Shown in pieces: positions 50,796 through 61,900 of a stretch of DNA of 64,000 bases. Source of the stretch: an uncultured Akkermansia sp. (GTDB lineage Bacteria; Verrucomicrobiota; Verrucomicrobiia; Verrucomicrobiales; Akkermansiaceae); assembly GCA_904501975.1 (NCBI GenBank), contig CAJGCZ010000005.1, positions 1-64,000 of the forward strand, given 5' to 3'. The position numbers and the translations under genes are program-made. Numbering within the stretch: position 1 is the stretch's first letter; the number at the start of each line of letters is the position of its first letter. The notes under the pieces are model-generated. The model made no database searches, had not been told where the DNA came from, and saw nothing but the letters and a program-made list of their open reading frames with translations.

Positions 50796-51758
50796 ATGAC
50801 AGAGCACAACAGAGCAGCAGGGAACCACGCCGCACTCGGCGCGGCGGAGGCCGCTGTTCTGCGCTTTCTGGACTACATGCGAGCCGAGAAAGGCGCCTCG
50901 CCGCACACGCTTGAGGCCTACGAGCGCCAGTACCGCCTGTTCCTGGAATGGATGGGCGAGCGTTTTGTCTCGTGGGAAGCCTGCACCGTCGAGCCCTTCC
51001 GCGATTGGCTGTACGAGGCCATGCAGCAGCAGCTCAAGCCTGCCTCCATCCGCCAGCGCTTTGCTGCCTTGCGCTCGCTGTACACCTACCTCATGCTGCG
51101 CGAGGGGCACACCACCAACCCGCTGTCGGATGTCACCCTGCCGCGTGCCCGCACCGGGCTTCCCGTGCATTTAAGTCTCAAACAAATGGAAGAGCTCCTG
51201 TCTCTCCCGCTGCGCACCCCGGTGGATAAAAAAAGCCCCGCGTGGCTGCCGTATCGCGACGCCGCCATCTTGGAGCTCTTTTACTCCTGCGGCATCCGCC
51301 TCAGCGAGTTGGTAAGCCTCAATGCAGATGCCCTCGCCGGGGGCGCGGACTACGTGCGCGTGGTGGGCAAAGGCCGCAAGGTACGCATCGTACCCGTGGG
51401 CGAGTACGCGCTGGAGGCCATTCGCACCTACATGCAGCACGCCTTGCCCGAGCCCGGCGGTCCGCTGTTCATTAGCCGCCTGCGCCGCCGCATGACCGGC
51501 CGCAGCATCCAAATGATGCTGGATAAATACCTGCGCTGCTCCGATATCCCCATCCACATCTCCCCGCACAAACTGCGCCACACCTTCGCCACCCACCTGC
51601 TGGATGCCGGGGCCGACCTCCGCTCCGTGCAGGAGCTTCTGGGCCACTCCTCACTCTCCACCACGCAAATCTACACGCACGTCACTAAAACGCGCATGAA
51701 GCAGGTATACCTTCAAGCACATCCTCGAGCCAGGGATATTGAAGAGGATGAGGAATAA
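50796..51758 (+). CDS. Tyrosine recombinase of the XerC/XerD type
   Basis: The start at 50796 (MTEHNRAAGN) gives 320 residues. An N-terminal SAM-like DNA-binding domain (FLDYMRAEKGASPHTLEAYERQYRLFLEWMG) precedes the catalytic domain with the Arg in YSCGIRLSELVSL, HKLRHTFATHLLDAGADLRSVQELLGHSSLSTTQIYTHV and the Tyr nucleophile in IYTH. Xer recombinases resolve chromosome dimers at dif; length and lack of integrase-specific regions favour XerC/D over a phage integrase. The 3' end overlaps the convergent transglutaminase-like gene by 74 bp. Confidence 0.9.
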   Translation: MTEHNRAAGNHAALGAAEAAVLRFLDYMRAEKGASPHTLEAYERQYRLFLEWMGERFVSWEACTVEPFRDWLYEAMQQQLKPASIRQRFAALRSLYTYLMLREGHTTNPLSDVTLPRARTGLPVHLSLKQMEELLSLPLRTPVDKKSPAWLPYRDAAILELFYSCGIRLSELVSLNADALAGGADYVRVVGKGRKVRIVPVGEYALEAIRTYMQHALPEPGGPLFISRLRRRMTGRSIQMMLDKYLRCSDIPIHISPHKLRHTFATHLLDAGADLRSVQELLGHSSLSTTQIYTHVTKTRMKQVYLQAHPRARDIEEDEE

Positions 51759-53001
51759 AGATAAGCTCTGCCAGCTTGCAAAGCTCTTGCCAAAGGCGCA
51801 GCAAAAAATCCCACAGCAGCTCCCAGCCACCTTGGGCTTGGTGTTTTAAGCGATGGAGAGCCTCCGTATCCAAGCGGTCCAGTATGCGCCGGGTCTCCAC
51901 CACAATACCCTCGGTAAAATTCAAATTTTCCATGTTAGCCTGCATGGGCTCGCCGCCGTTGGCAAAGGTAAAAAGCAGCACGGCGGCTTGGTGGAGCGGT
52001 TGCGGCTGCCAAGCCATAATAGCGCGCAGGGTAGGGCGGTGGCGCATGGCCAGGTTCAGGCGTTGGGCAAAATCCTCTCTGCTGCGGTAATGCGGCAAGT
52101 ACAGCTCCATACTGCCCAGCCCGCTGTCAATCGCATCCTCCAGCGCGCGCCACAGCGCCTCATCCTCCTCAAACACCCGCCCGTTGTTGCGAAAAAACTC
52201 CGCATCCTTCGCACAGGCCATGGGGTAGGGGCCTTGCTTCCACGCATGGTCCTCTGCCATCTCGGCATCATTCAGCAAAAAATAGCGGTGAGAGAGCGTG
52301 TGCTCCTCCTCATCCTCCGGGTTCACCGGGTCGTTCCAAGTGGCATCCGTATGGTACCACACCCCCTCCAAGCACACCAAGTTCCAGGCATGCGGCTCAC
52401 CCGCCTCGCCATAAATAATGTGGCAGGGCAGCTCACACATGCGGCACAGCAACCACAGCGTGCGGCTGTAGGCTTCGCACGTGCCGCAACCCTCCAGCAG
52501 CAAATCCGCCGCGTCACTCTTCGGCTCCTGCGTGTAGCACCCGCGTATCACCAAATCATCATGCAGGGCGCGAAACTTCTGCTCATCCGTCATCCCCGTG
52601 CGCACCAAGCGCTGCACACGCTCCTGCGCCTCTCGCAGCGCCAAGCGCTCGCGTGCGTGCAGCAGCGGCCGCAGCTCCGGGTTCAGGTGCGCCGCTAAAA
52701 TACGGGCGTTGTCCTTAAACTCAAACTCAAACGTCGCCACATGGTGCGGGTAAATCGCCGCCTTGTACCTGTTGCCGTAGTCATACCACAGCGAGGCCTC
52801 CGCAATCGAGCGCGCCTGCAACAACTCCGGCCGCTTAAACACAAAGGTGCACCGGTTTTGCATCTCCAGCGCCAGCGCATCCAAATGCCGGTTAAACTGC
52901 TCCGCGTTGTGAATAATCACCGCCTCATCTGCCGCACGCCCCACCCCGCACAGCAGCAGCTGGGCAAGCCAAGCACACACCATGAGCAGCGCGCAACGCA
53001 T
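51685..53001 (-). CDS. Exported transglutaminase-like protein
   Basis: The 438-residue protein has a signal peptide (LLMVCAWLAQLLLCGVGRAAD). A transglutaminase/protease-like core follows with the Cys in LLEGCGTCEAYSRTLWLLCRM, the His in AGEPHAWNLVCLEG and the Asp in YHTDATWNDPVN. This Cys-His-Asp set suggests an active enzyme that cuts or crosslinks peptides outside the cytoplasm; the substrate is unknown. It starts 9 bp after the histidine-kinase stop and so may belong to that operon. Its last 74 bp overlap the convergent recombinase gene. Confidence 0.82.
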   Translation of the reverse strand: MRCALLMVCAWLAQLLLCGVGRAADEAVIIHNAEQFNRHLDALALEMQNRCTFVFKRPELLQARSIAEASLWYDYGNRYKAAIYPHHVATFEFEFKDNARILAAHLNPELRPLLHARERLALREAQERVQRLVRTGMTDEQKFRALHDDLVIRGCYTQEPKSDAADLLLEGCGTCEAYSRTLWLLCRMCELPCHIIYGEAGEPHAWNLVCLEGVWYHTDATWNDPVNPEDEEEHTLSHRYFLLNDAEMAEDHAWKQGPYPMACAKDAEFFRNNGRVFEEDEALWRALEDAIDSGLGSMELYLPHYRSREDFAQRLNLAMRHRPTLRAIMAWQPQPLHQAAVLLFTFANGGEPMQANMENLNFTEGIVVETRRILDRLDTEALHRLKHQAQGGWELLWDFLLRLWQELCKLAELIFIPHPLQYPWLEDVLEGIPASCAF

Positions 53002-53010
53002 AAGCCCGCA

Positions 53011-54570
53011 TCACTCCCCCAAAGGCAGGGTAAGAATAAACGTGCTGCCCTTCTCATCGCTGCGCTCCAGGGTCAGGTCGCCCCCGATGGAGCGCGCCAA
53101 ATCGCGGGAAAGCGCCAAGCCCAGCCCCACACCCGGCTTGCGCCCGCTCTCCGCCTTAGCCGAGCGCGAGAAGGGACGGAACAAATCCTTTTGCACCTGC
53201 GGCGCAATACCGGGACCATTATCCGTAAAGCGAATGGCCAGCATGCGGTGCAGGCGCAGCACATGAATATGCACACTCGGCTTCTTGCTCTCCGCATACT
53301 TCACCGCATTGTCCGCCAAGTTAATCAGAATCTGCTCCACGGATAACAAATCCGTGCGCAGAGACAGCAACTGCAAGCGCGAATCCAGCGTGTACTGCAG
53401 CTCCACCCCATCCTTGCCCAAGCGCTCCTTAATCTTACCGAACAACTCCGGCAGCAACTTGCCGCAAGCCCCCGCATCCTGGCGCCCGCGCACCTTGCCG
53501 CGCGTCAGCTTAGCAAAAGCCAGCACATTCTCCACCAAGTGCCCCAAGCGCTTGCTCTCATTGTGCAGCGTTTGGTGGTACTCCTGCACCTTCTCCGCCG
53601 GCAACTGCCCGTTTTGCAGTAGCTCCGTGTACAGCGTAAAACTCGTCAACGGCGTGCGCAGCTCATGTGTCACGGCCGACACAAAATCGCTGCGGCGGCG
53701 CTCCACGCGCGCATAAAATGCCAGCAAGCCAAACAGCACAATCACCGTCAAAATAGAAATCATCCAAGCCGAGGCAATCGTCCCGCGCAGCGCCTCGCGG
53801 CGCTCCTCAATATTCGGCAGCTCCACCACCTTGCCCGGCTTCACCAGCAGGGGAAACCCGCCCACATTGCTCTGCCGCACCGCCTCCACCGGCACAATCT
53901 CCGGCGAGCTCAACCCATTCTTCTGCAAAATAGGCACCAAATGCGCCGCCAGCTTGGGCACATCCACCACAAAACCATCCGCCGCCGTGCCGCCATTCGT
54001 GCGCAGCGGGCGCATATACACCAACTGCCCTTTGTATGCCCAGCCAAAGAAGGGCTCGGCATCGCCCGTCATGCGCAGCGGCTCACCCTCCGGGCGGGTA
54101 GGCTCGGCAATGCTAATCTTCATCGTGCTCAGCCCGGGCAGCTCCTGCTGCACATTGTCGGGGTCCAAAATCGAGCTATGCGGGTAGCGAGCCTGGTGCG
54201 GCACATTCTGCCAAATCACCGGCGGCACAGACTCCTTGAAAGCCTCCTCTCCCTCCGGCACCTGCAAGCGGTTTTCCGCATGCAAAAAGAACCCGCGGTT
54301 AAAATCCGCCTTGCCTCCGGCCGGCATCGGCAAATGAGCCGTATTAAAGGGCAAGTGCTGCCCCATCTTATCGCACTCCTCCTGCAGCAAGCTTTGCAGC
54401 TTGCTCTCCACCTCCGGCAACGAAAGCGCCAGCAAGCGCTCCGTCTGCGTGCGGCGGTCAATCTCCAGCAAGCGCTCCTCCAGCGTAGCCGCCTCATGCG
54501 CCTGCCACACCGCTGCAATAATCACCAAAAGTGCAGCCAGTACCAAAACCGGTGTCAATTTTTTCTTCAT
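53011..54570 (-). CDS. Sensor histidine kinase
   Basis: The start at 54570 (MKKKLTPVLV) gives 519 residues and overlaps the response regulator by 4 bp (ATGA). Two membrane helices (about 5-24 and 265-290) flank a large periplasmic sensor part of about 240 residues. The H-box is SAVTHELRTPLTSF. The catalytic domain has LINLADNAVKYAES, FTDNGPGIAPQVQ and GVGLGLALSRDLARSIGG. It autophosphorylates and passes phosphate to the adjacent regulator. The signal is unknown; linkage to the transglutaminase-like gene hints at envelope stress or peptide sensing. Confidence 0.92.
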   Translation of the reverse strand: MKKKLTPVLVLAALLVIIAAVWQAHEAATLEERLLEIDRRTQTERLLALSLPEVESKLQSLLQEECDKMGQHLPFNTAHLPMPAGGKADFNRGFFLHAENRLQVPEGEEAFKESVPPVIWQNVPHQARYPHSSILDPDNVQQELPGLSTMKISIAEPTRPEGEPLRMTGDAEPFFGWAYKGQLVYMRPLRTNGGTAADGFVVDVPKLAAHLVPILQKNGLSSPEIVPVEAVRQSNVGGFPLLVKPGKVVELPNIEERREALRGTIASAWMISILTVIVLFGLLAFYARVERRRSDFVSAVTHELRTPLTSFTLYTELLQNGQLPAEKVQEYHQTLHNESKRLGHLVENVLAFAKLTRGKVRGRQDAGACGKLLPELFGKIKERLGKDGVELQYTLDSRLQLLSLRTDLLSVEQILINLADNAVKYAESKKPSVHIHVLRLHRMLAIRFTDNGPGIAPQVQKDLFRPFSRSAKAESGRKPGVGLGLALSRDLARSIGGDLTLERSDEKGSTFILTLPLGE

Positions 54571-55268
54571 ACATCTACTTTCCACATATAGCCACGGCCA
54601 CGCACATTCGAGAAACATGCCGCCGCCGCAGGCCCAATTTTTTCTTTAAGTCGAGTCAGTGTCACCGCCACAATACGCGTCTGCGTGCCGTGCGAGTGAT
54701 TGCCCCACACGCGCAGCAGCAGCTCCTCTTGCGAGATAACGCGCCCCGGGTGCATTAAAAAATAACGGAAGAGGTCAAACTCCTTATCACTCAGGTTCAC
54801 CACCGAGCCATCCTGCATGCTCACCCCGCGCGTCTCCGGCACCAAGCAACCCTGCGGAAAACTCAGCTGCCCCCCCTGGCTCTCCACATGCACACGCCCC
54901 GGGCTGCGGCGCAACACCGCTGCAATACGCGCCAGAAGCTCTGCAATGCTGAACGGCTTCACCACATAGTCATCCGCCCCCAGCGTCAGCCCCTTCACAC
55001 GGTCTTGTTCCTCACCATGTGCCGTCAAAATAATACTCGGCACCCCCGGGCACTCCCCCGCCATCACCTTCAGCAGCTTAAACCCGCTAATGTGCGGCAT
55101 GTTCACATCCAGTAGTGCCAAATCAACATCGCGAGATAACAGCAACTCCAGCGCCTCGCGCCCATCTGCCGCTGCCAACACACGGTACCCCGCACCCGTC
55201 AAGGCATCCGCCAAAGCGCGCCTAATGGGCTCGTCGTCCTCCGCTACCAAAATACACCGCGTGTTCAT
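54567..55268 (-). CDS. OmpR-family response regulator
   Basis: The start at 55268 (MNTRCILVAEDD) gives 233 residues. The receiver domain has Asp pair DD at about 11-12, the phosphoacceptor Asp in LALLDVNMPHISG and the Lys in DYVVKPFSIAELL. The C-terminal winged-helix domain (NLSDKEFDLFRYFLMHPGRVISQEELLLRVWG, then TRIVAVTLTRLKEKIG, then RGRGYMWKV) binds DNA. It is the first gene of the two-component operon. Confidence 0.93.
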   Translation of the reverse strand: MNTRCILVAEDDEPIRRALADALTGAGYRVLAAADGREALELLLSRDVDLALLDVNMPHISGFKLLKVMAGECPGVPSIILTAHGEEQDRVKGLTLGADDYVVKPFSIAELLARIAAVLRRSPGRVHVESQGGQLSFPQGCLVPETRGVSMQDGSVVNLSDKEFDLFRYFLMHPGRVISQEELLLRVWGNHSHGTQTRIVAVTLTRLKEKIGPAAAACFSNVRGRGYMWKVDV

Positions 55269-55364
55269 TGCCCGCATCTTACCATATCCCCCCGCGCCCT
55301 TGCAAGTAAAATGCCCCATTGTAACATTTTTGTAACAGTCCGGAGTTGGCCCCGCCAACTCCGT

Positions 55365-55440
55365 ACCACGCACCGCAGGTGCGTTCTTCACCACGGCGCA
55401 AGCCGTTCTTCACCATGCGCAACGCGCATTCTTCACCCCG
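55365..55440. repeat. Chain of short hairpins with TTCTTCACC linkers
   Basis: Palindromes GCACCGCAGGTGC, CGGCGCAAGCCG and GCGCAACGCGC are joined by TTCTTCACC. This is the inverted counterpart of the chain at 50515-50615. It lies upstream of the response regulator gene. Confidence 0.7.
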
Positions 55441-55614
55441 CCACCAAGTCGTTCATTTCCTCCCTCAAATTTCGCTCGCTGATTGCATGCTTAACCTTCA
55501 CTTCCAACATTTAATATTCAACATTCAACTTTCCCGGTTTTCTCCGTGGTTTTAGCTGTAGCGACGTCTAACAAAACCAATAACAAAAAATCTAACACAA
55601 ACGCTAATTTGCGT

Positions 55615-55635
55615 CATCTCTTTTTAAGAGAGATG
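55615..55635. promoter_or_regulatory. 21-bp palindrome upstream of the giant gene, site 1
   Basis: CATCTCTTTTTAAGAGAGATG is a near-perfect palindrome. An inverted near-copy is at 55844-55864, and both sites are preceded by a GCTAATTT(G/T)CGT motif (55603 and 55803). Confidence 0.45.
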
Positions 55636-55843
55636 GCAAGCAAATAAATTTGCAAAAATGTTGATAATCAGAATATTATATCATACTAATATTATGGGAT
55701 AAAAATATGTTATTCAGGCACAAAAACTGCGCAACTTACTGAATATCAATTATAGGATTAACGATGTCAGTAAAATAGTTAAAATTCAATAAACACGAAC
55801 ATGCTAATTTTCGTAAGCTTTTGATGGTGAAAAGCAACTCTGT

Positions 55844-55868
55844 TATCTCTCTTAAAAAGAGATATACT
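55844..55868 (+). promoter_or_regulatory. 21-bp palindrome and possible -10 box upstream of the giant gene, site 2
   Basis: TATCTCTCTTAAAAAGAGATA is the second copy of the palindrome. A TATACT hexamer at 55863-55868 overlaps its end, so a bound regulator would sit between -35 and -10. The matching -35 box is weak. The gene starts 70 bp further on. Confidence 0.4.
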
Positions 55869-55937
55869 GCGCTCAGCGCGACTGTGGTTTAGGTGAACTA
55901 TGGCCGCATTCTAAAGACAATTTAACAACACAAACAA

Positions 55938-58900
55938 ATGAAATTACATTTACCTATCGGTCTGAGAAAGGCGCTTCTTGCGGTGTTTGCCGTAGTAGCT
56001 CCCGCCACAGTCGCCGTGACTGTAGCTTCTGCCTCTGCTTTGGCGGAAGGTGTGGCCACAATTAGTGATTTACCTGATAGCGTAATCGCCGTTGTGGGAG
56101 ATAAGGTCTCTACCTACAACAACGATGTAGCTCAGAAAGCGTACGAAGATGCATATGATGCAGCAGAAAATACTACTGCGTATACAGAGGCCTACAATGC
56201 TGCATTTTCATCTACTCGAGAAGAGGTAAGCAAGCAGTATGCCGCGGACGCTCAAACAAAAGCTCAAAACTCTGCTGAGTACAAGACTGTAGGCTCTAAT
56301 GCTTATACGAATGCATGGAATGAGAAAGAGAGCGAGCGTTTGGCTGCGCAACAGCTAGCAGAGAATGCTAAACGTACTGAGATTTATGCGGCGGCATATG
56401 CTGAAGCATTAAAGGAAGATATTAGTCTGAGCAACCTTGGGAGCTATTATGCTAGGTACGAAGAATTGTATGAACAGTATAAGAAAGATGGCTTGAAGTG
56501 GTATCAGGCAAGCGCAAAGGCTTTGGAAACGGTTGGTAATGAGATTGCAGAAGATAAAGCGGAGGCCGCTGTTGCAACAGAAAAGAGCCAAGCCGAAATT
56601 ACTGCAGCCGGTACCACAGCTTACAATGAATATGGCAAATCCTATGCTGAAGATGCACGTGATGCCGCTCAGAGTCAATATTTGGAGGGCATCTACAATA
56701 CTGAATATGACCGTGCTTTCAAAGCTGAGGGTAAAACCGCCGGCGAAGCTGCTGGTTTGGCTGCCGGTGCTGGTGTTCAGGATGCCGCTGGTAAGGAAGC
56801 TGTAAACAACGCAGCGTACGTCTACAGCACAACTTACGGTTCAGAGAAGGTTACTTATAAGGATAAAAACGGAAACACAGTAACCGTCGACCTCCATACG
56901 AATAAGGCTGATTTTACCGAGTTTGGTCTCGATAACAAATCCAGCGAGAAGACAGACATCGCAAAGATGGAACTCCAAAACGGTAATCTTGTTTTGGATA
57001 AGGAGTCCTATTACGATGTTGCTATCGGCGAAGAAACGACAAACGATGTAGCACATGGTGAGGACCATGCCCACAACGTTGTCAACAACGCCGAGGTTCA
57101 GTATCGCATTCATGACTATGAGTTGGATGAGACAATAGATCTTGAAGAAGGTTCCGTTATCACAACCAACCCTGCTAACTCTATCACAATCGGAACCGAG
57201 GATGCTGCCGGTGGTATCAAAGCATCAACGGTGGATATGGATGCATTGGCCGGCATCACCGTGCAAAATGGGTCATATCTCACGGCAACGGATGTGGATT
57301 TGTCTAGCGAGAGCGGCACTATTACCGTAACCGGTGAGGGTACCACTCTTCAAGGTGAGGAGGTGCGTTTGGCTGGCGATAAGATTGTGCTGTCCGACGG
57401 CGCTTCCGTTAGCACCACCGGTGCAGCCACGGCATTGCCGGATGGCGACCTTGCCACGTATGTAGAGAATACCACCTACGATGTAACGCTGAATGCTGAT
57501 ACTTCTATAGCCATTACCGGCGCTGCAGAAGTTAAATTGCCGAATGGTGAAACAACCTATCTGCCCACCAGTGTTTCCGGTAAAGATGTGCTGCTGAGCA
57601 GCACGGGCGGTATCGAGGTTTCCGACGGCGCCAAGGTTGCCGGCACCAACAGCGTGAAAGTGGATGCCGCAAGCTTTACAGCTTCCAATAAAGCCGATGT
57701 TAATGCCATTAAGGTGGATATTAGCACCACCGGCGACATCACGGTGAGCGAGTCTACTATTGGAACTGACACGAAATCCGTGGTGTCTCTTGTCAGCAAG
57801 GATGGTGATGTGAACATTATCGGTGATATTATTGACCCTAAACATCGCACGAGCAACACGCAAATTGCAGGCAAGCATATTGAGATTGCCGGTAAGAATG
57901 TGATTTGGGACGGAGGCAAAATCCGTACTAGCGCGGACGGTTCCTCATTCTCCATGACAGCAGAAGAAAAGCTGCTCATTATGGACGGTGCCGATATGTA
58001 TGCCCGAGGCTCTGCGCTGTTCCAAGGTGGTGATATTGTTATGAGTGGTGCTTATCTGAATCTGCAGCATGCTGTGACAGATTTAGTAGCCACCAGTGGC
58101 AATATTGTACTGAATGGTAATCCTACGGCTGAGGATTTTGCCGCTTATGGCATTACGCCGCATGATGGTTGGTATACGGCTACCTATATTCTCTCTACTA
58201 AAGCAATTACATTGACTGCCAATAATGGTGGCATAGCTCTGAAGAAAGCCTATATCGAATGTAGCAACGATGTGACTACACTTACTGCCGGTGGCGCCAT
58301 TAGCCTGACAGAAGGTGCACATATCAAAGGTCGCGCCATTACTCTTATCGGTGACTCCCTACTGTTGTCCGGTAAGGACACCTACCTTAATGCCAGCGGC
58401 TATGATGAGAAAAATATACCGGGCAACTTAACCCTGACCTTTGAGAACGGTATCACGATTAGTGATGGTGCCAAAGTGAGTGCAGACCGCAACATCAGCA
58501 TGACCACCACCAATGGTGATATTTCCATTAGTGGCGCTACTGCCAATTTGGTAACCGAGAAGGGCTTTGTAAACCTGAGCGCAGGTAATAGCATTAACCT
58601 GACCGGTGTAACCACCAGCGGCAAGACCGGTGTGAGCATGACTGCTACCAACGGCAGCATTACCTCCAATGGAGGCATTGCCTCCACGGATGGCTCTGTT
58701 GTGCTGGGCGCAGGGCAGGACCTTAACCTGACCGGTGTTACCACCAGCGGTAAGACCGGTGTAAGCCTGACTGCTACCAATGGCAGCATCACCACCGATG
58801 GCGACATTACCTCCACGGATGGCTCTGTTGTGCTGAACGCAGGTCAGAACCTCAACCTGACCGGTGCAGCCACCAGCGGTAAGGGCAACGTGAGCTTGAC

Positions 58901-61900
58901 TGCTACCAAAGGAAGTATCACCACCGACGGCGACATTACCTCCACGGATGGCTCTGTTGTGCTGAATGCAGGTCAGAACCTCAACCTGACCGGTGCAGCC
59001 ACCAGCGGTAAGACCGGTGTAAGCCTGACAGCTACAAACGGCAGCATCTCCGCCGATGGCAATATCACTTCTTCTGAAGGTGCTGTTGTGCTGAGCTCCG
59101 GCAAGGCTCTCAGCCTGAACGGTGTAACCGTAAGCGGCAAGACCGGCGTGAGCTTGACCTCTACAAACGGCGGCATCACCACCAATGGCAACATTGGTTC
59201 CGAGAAGGGTTCTGTAATCCTGGACTCCAACGGAGCTATCGCCTTGAACACCGGTAGTGTAATTAGCGCCGGAGCCGATGTCAAGTTGACATCTAGCTCT
59301 CCCCTTGTTTCTAACACGATTACCGGTTCTACAATAAACGCCGGTGGTGAGTTCAGCATGGTGGGTGGTGTTTATGACGGCTTGTTTATCGATCACCCCA
59401 CCAGTGGCTTCCACTCCATTACGGACTCTACAATCACGGCCGGTTCGTTGGTAAACATGGTTGGCCTGACGAACACCATCAATGGCACAGTAACGGATAG
59501 TGTCAGCACCACTAATGTAAGCGGCAATGTTGTAACCTTGGGTTCAGCCGGTGCTACACTCTACAACGATATCAACGGTGGTTTTGTAACCTCAACGACC
59601 GGTGATATTGTGCTGAACGCCATGGCCAACAACGTGCAGGGGAGCAGTGTACTGACAAGCAAGCAAGGCTCTATTACGTTGAATGGCTCCACAGTTGAGA
59701 ATCTTGATGGATTGCTCAAGCTTGTTGGGTCTTTCATTCCGGATTTGCCTGACATTACGGCCAACATGGTCTCCGGTACCTTGAATGCCGGCCAGAAGGT
59801 GAGCATGGATGCTACGGGCAACCTGTTGACCGGCGGCACCGTGCAAGGCGGTACGGGGGTGGCTCTGAATGGCGCCATTAATGCCCTGACCGGTTCTAAC
59901 GTGATTGCCACCAACGGCGATATTGATGTGATTGCCGACGAAGGCGTTGGCGGCACGTTGCTTAAGGCAGCTCTTGAGCTGGCAGAGGAGAACGGCGTTA
60001 AGTTGGGCGACTTGGGAGAATGGACATCTGTTCTCGAAGGACTTACCGGCGACAACGGTATCAACCTGATGACAGCCGGTTCGTTGACGGCGGACAACGG
60101 CTATGTCACCATGGATGGTTTGGCTAACGTCATGACCGGTGGTACAGTAAACGCCGGGGAGCTTGTGACCCTCGACGGTGCTATTAACGCCGTAACAGGT
60201 GGCAGCCTTACCGGTAGCAGCGTGGCTATGCAGGCTTCTGAAGGTAAGTCTCTTAACATCGGCGGTATTATTTCTTCCCTTCTTAAGCAGGACCAAGAGG
60301 GTGAAAGCGGCGAGGGTACAGAGGGCGATTCTGCGCTGGGCTCCGGCGACAGCACCATCTCTGACCTGCTGGCCAACTTGGATACAACGCTGCTGGAGGG
60401 TAACGCCAACCTGCTGATTGGCTCCGTAGACGAAAATGGAGTCTACAGCACCAACGTGACCGCTACCGGTGGCGATGTAACGCTGGATGGCAAGTTGAAC
60501 GTGTTGGTAGGCTCCTCCGTCAATGCTCAGGCCGGTTCCGTCAACTTGGATGGCACGGCCAACGTGCTGGTGAACGGCTCCATTGCTGCCGGCAATACCG
60601 TAACGCTTGATGGTGCTATCAACGCCGTAAGCGGCAACATTACGGGCGGTAGCGTAGAGTTTGTAGCCGGTGAGGACAAGGAACTGAACTTAGGTGGGTT
60701 GATTTCCTCCATGCTTGGCTCCAAGGATACGGAGGGCGAGCTGAATCCTGACGGTGAGTTGGGTGAGCAGCTTCCCGATGGTGTGCAGCCCGATGCAGAG
60801 AAGGACAACGGCCTTGCTGATTTGTTGGATAACTTGGACACGCTGACGCTTGCCGGCAATGTGAACCTGATGATGGGTGGTACTGTAGAGGCCACTACGG
60901 GTAACGTGCTGATGGATGGCACGGCCAACATTATGACTGCCGGTACCGTCAAGGCTAAGGACACCGTAGCGCTGAACGGCACCATCAATGCCGTGATTGA
61001 CGGCACGGTGAGCGGCGGCAACGTCGAGTTCAAGGCTACTGAGAATTCTTCCCTCGACCTTGGCGGCATCCTTTCCGGTTTGATTGGTTCTAACGAGACG
61101 GAAGAAGGCGATGGCGAGAGCAGCGACAACATGTTCTCTGACTTGATTGAGAACTTGGGCGATGATGTGCTTAAGGGCAACATTAACCTGGTAACCGGCG
61201 GTGATGTGGATGCCACCACAGGCAACGTCTCCATGGACGGCACGTTGAACTTGCTGACCGGTGGTACGGTATCTGCTGCTAACGGCGCTGTCACCCTGAA
61301 CGGCACGGCCAACGTGCTGGCCGGTGGTACGGTAAACAACAGCCAGAATGTAGAGCTGAAGGGTGCTGTCAACGCAGTAACCGGCGGCTTGGTTGAAGGC
61401 GACAGTGTGACCTTCGGCGCAGCTGAGAATGGCCTTGCGGTAGGCGAGATGCTGGGCTCTCTGCTTGAATCTGCCCAGATTGAGGGCTTGGAGGGTGTAA
61501 GCGATATGCTTGCCGGCCTTAACCTGAACGGCAATGCCAACTTGGTAACCGGCGGTACCGTGAATGCCACGGAGGGTGATGTGACGCTGAACGGCACCAT
61601 CAACCTGACCACGGGCGGCATGGTGAGCACTACGACCGGCGATGTTTTGGTAAACGGCTCGCTGAACATTGTGACCGGCGGCAGCATGGATGCTGCTGAC
61701 CAGTTGACCCTGAACGGCCCGGCCAACATTGTAACCGGTGGTACGCTGAGCGGTGGCTCTGTAGAGTTGAAGGGCGACGACATGCCGCTGGGCTCCCTTG
61801 TGGGAGGCTTGTTGGATGGCGTGCTGGAGGGTGTAGAGCTTCCGGAGGAGCTGAACGGCCTTGTGTCCGGCTCTGTAACAGATGTGCTCAACAACCTGAC

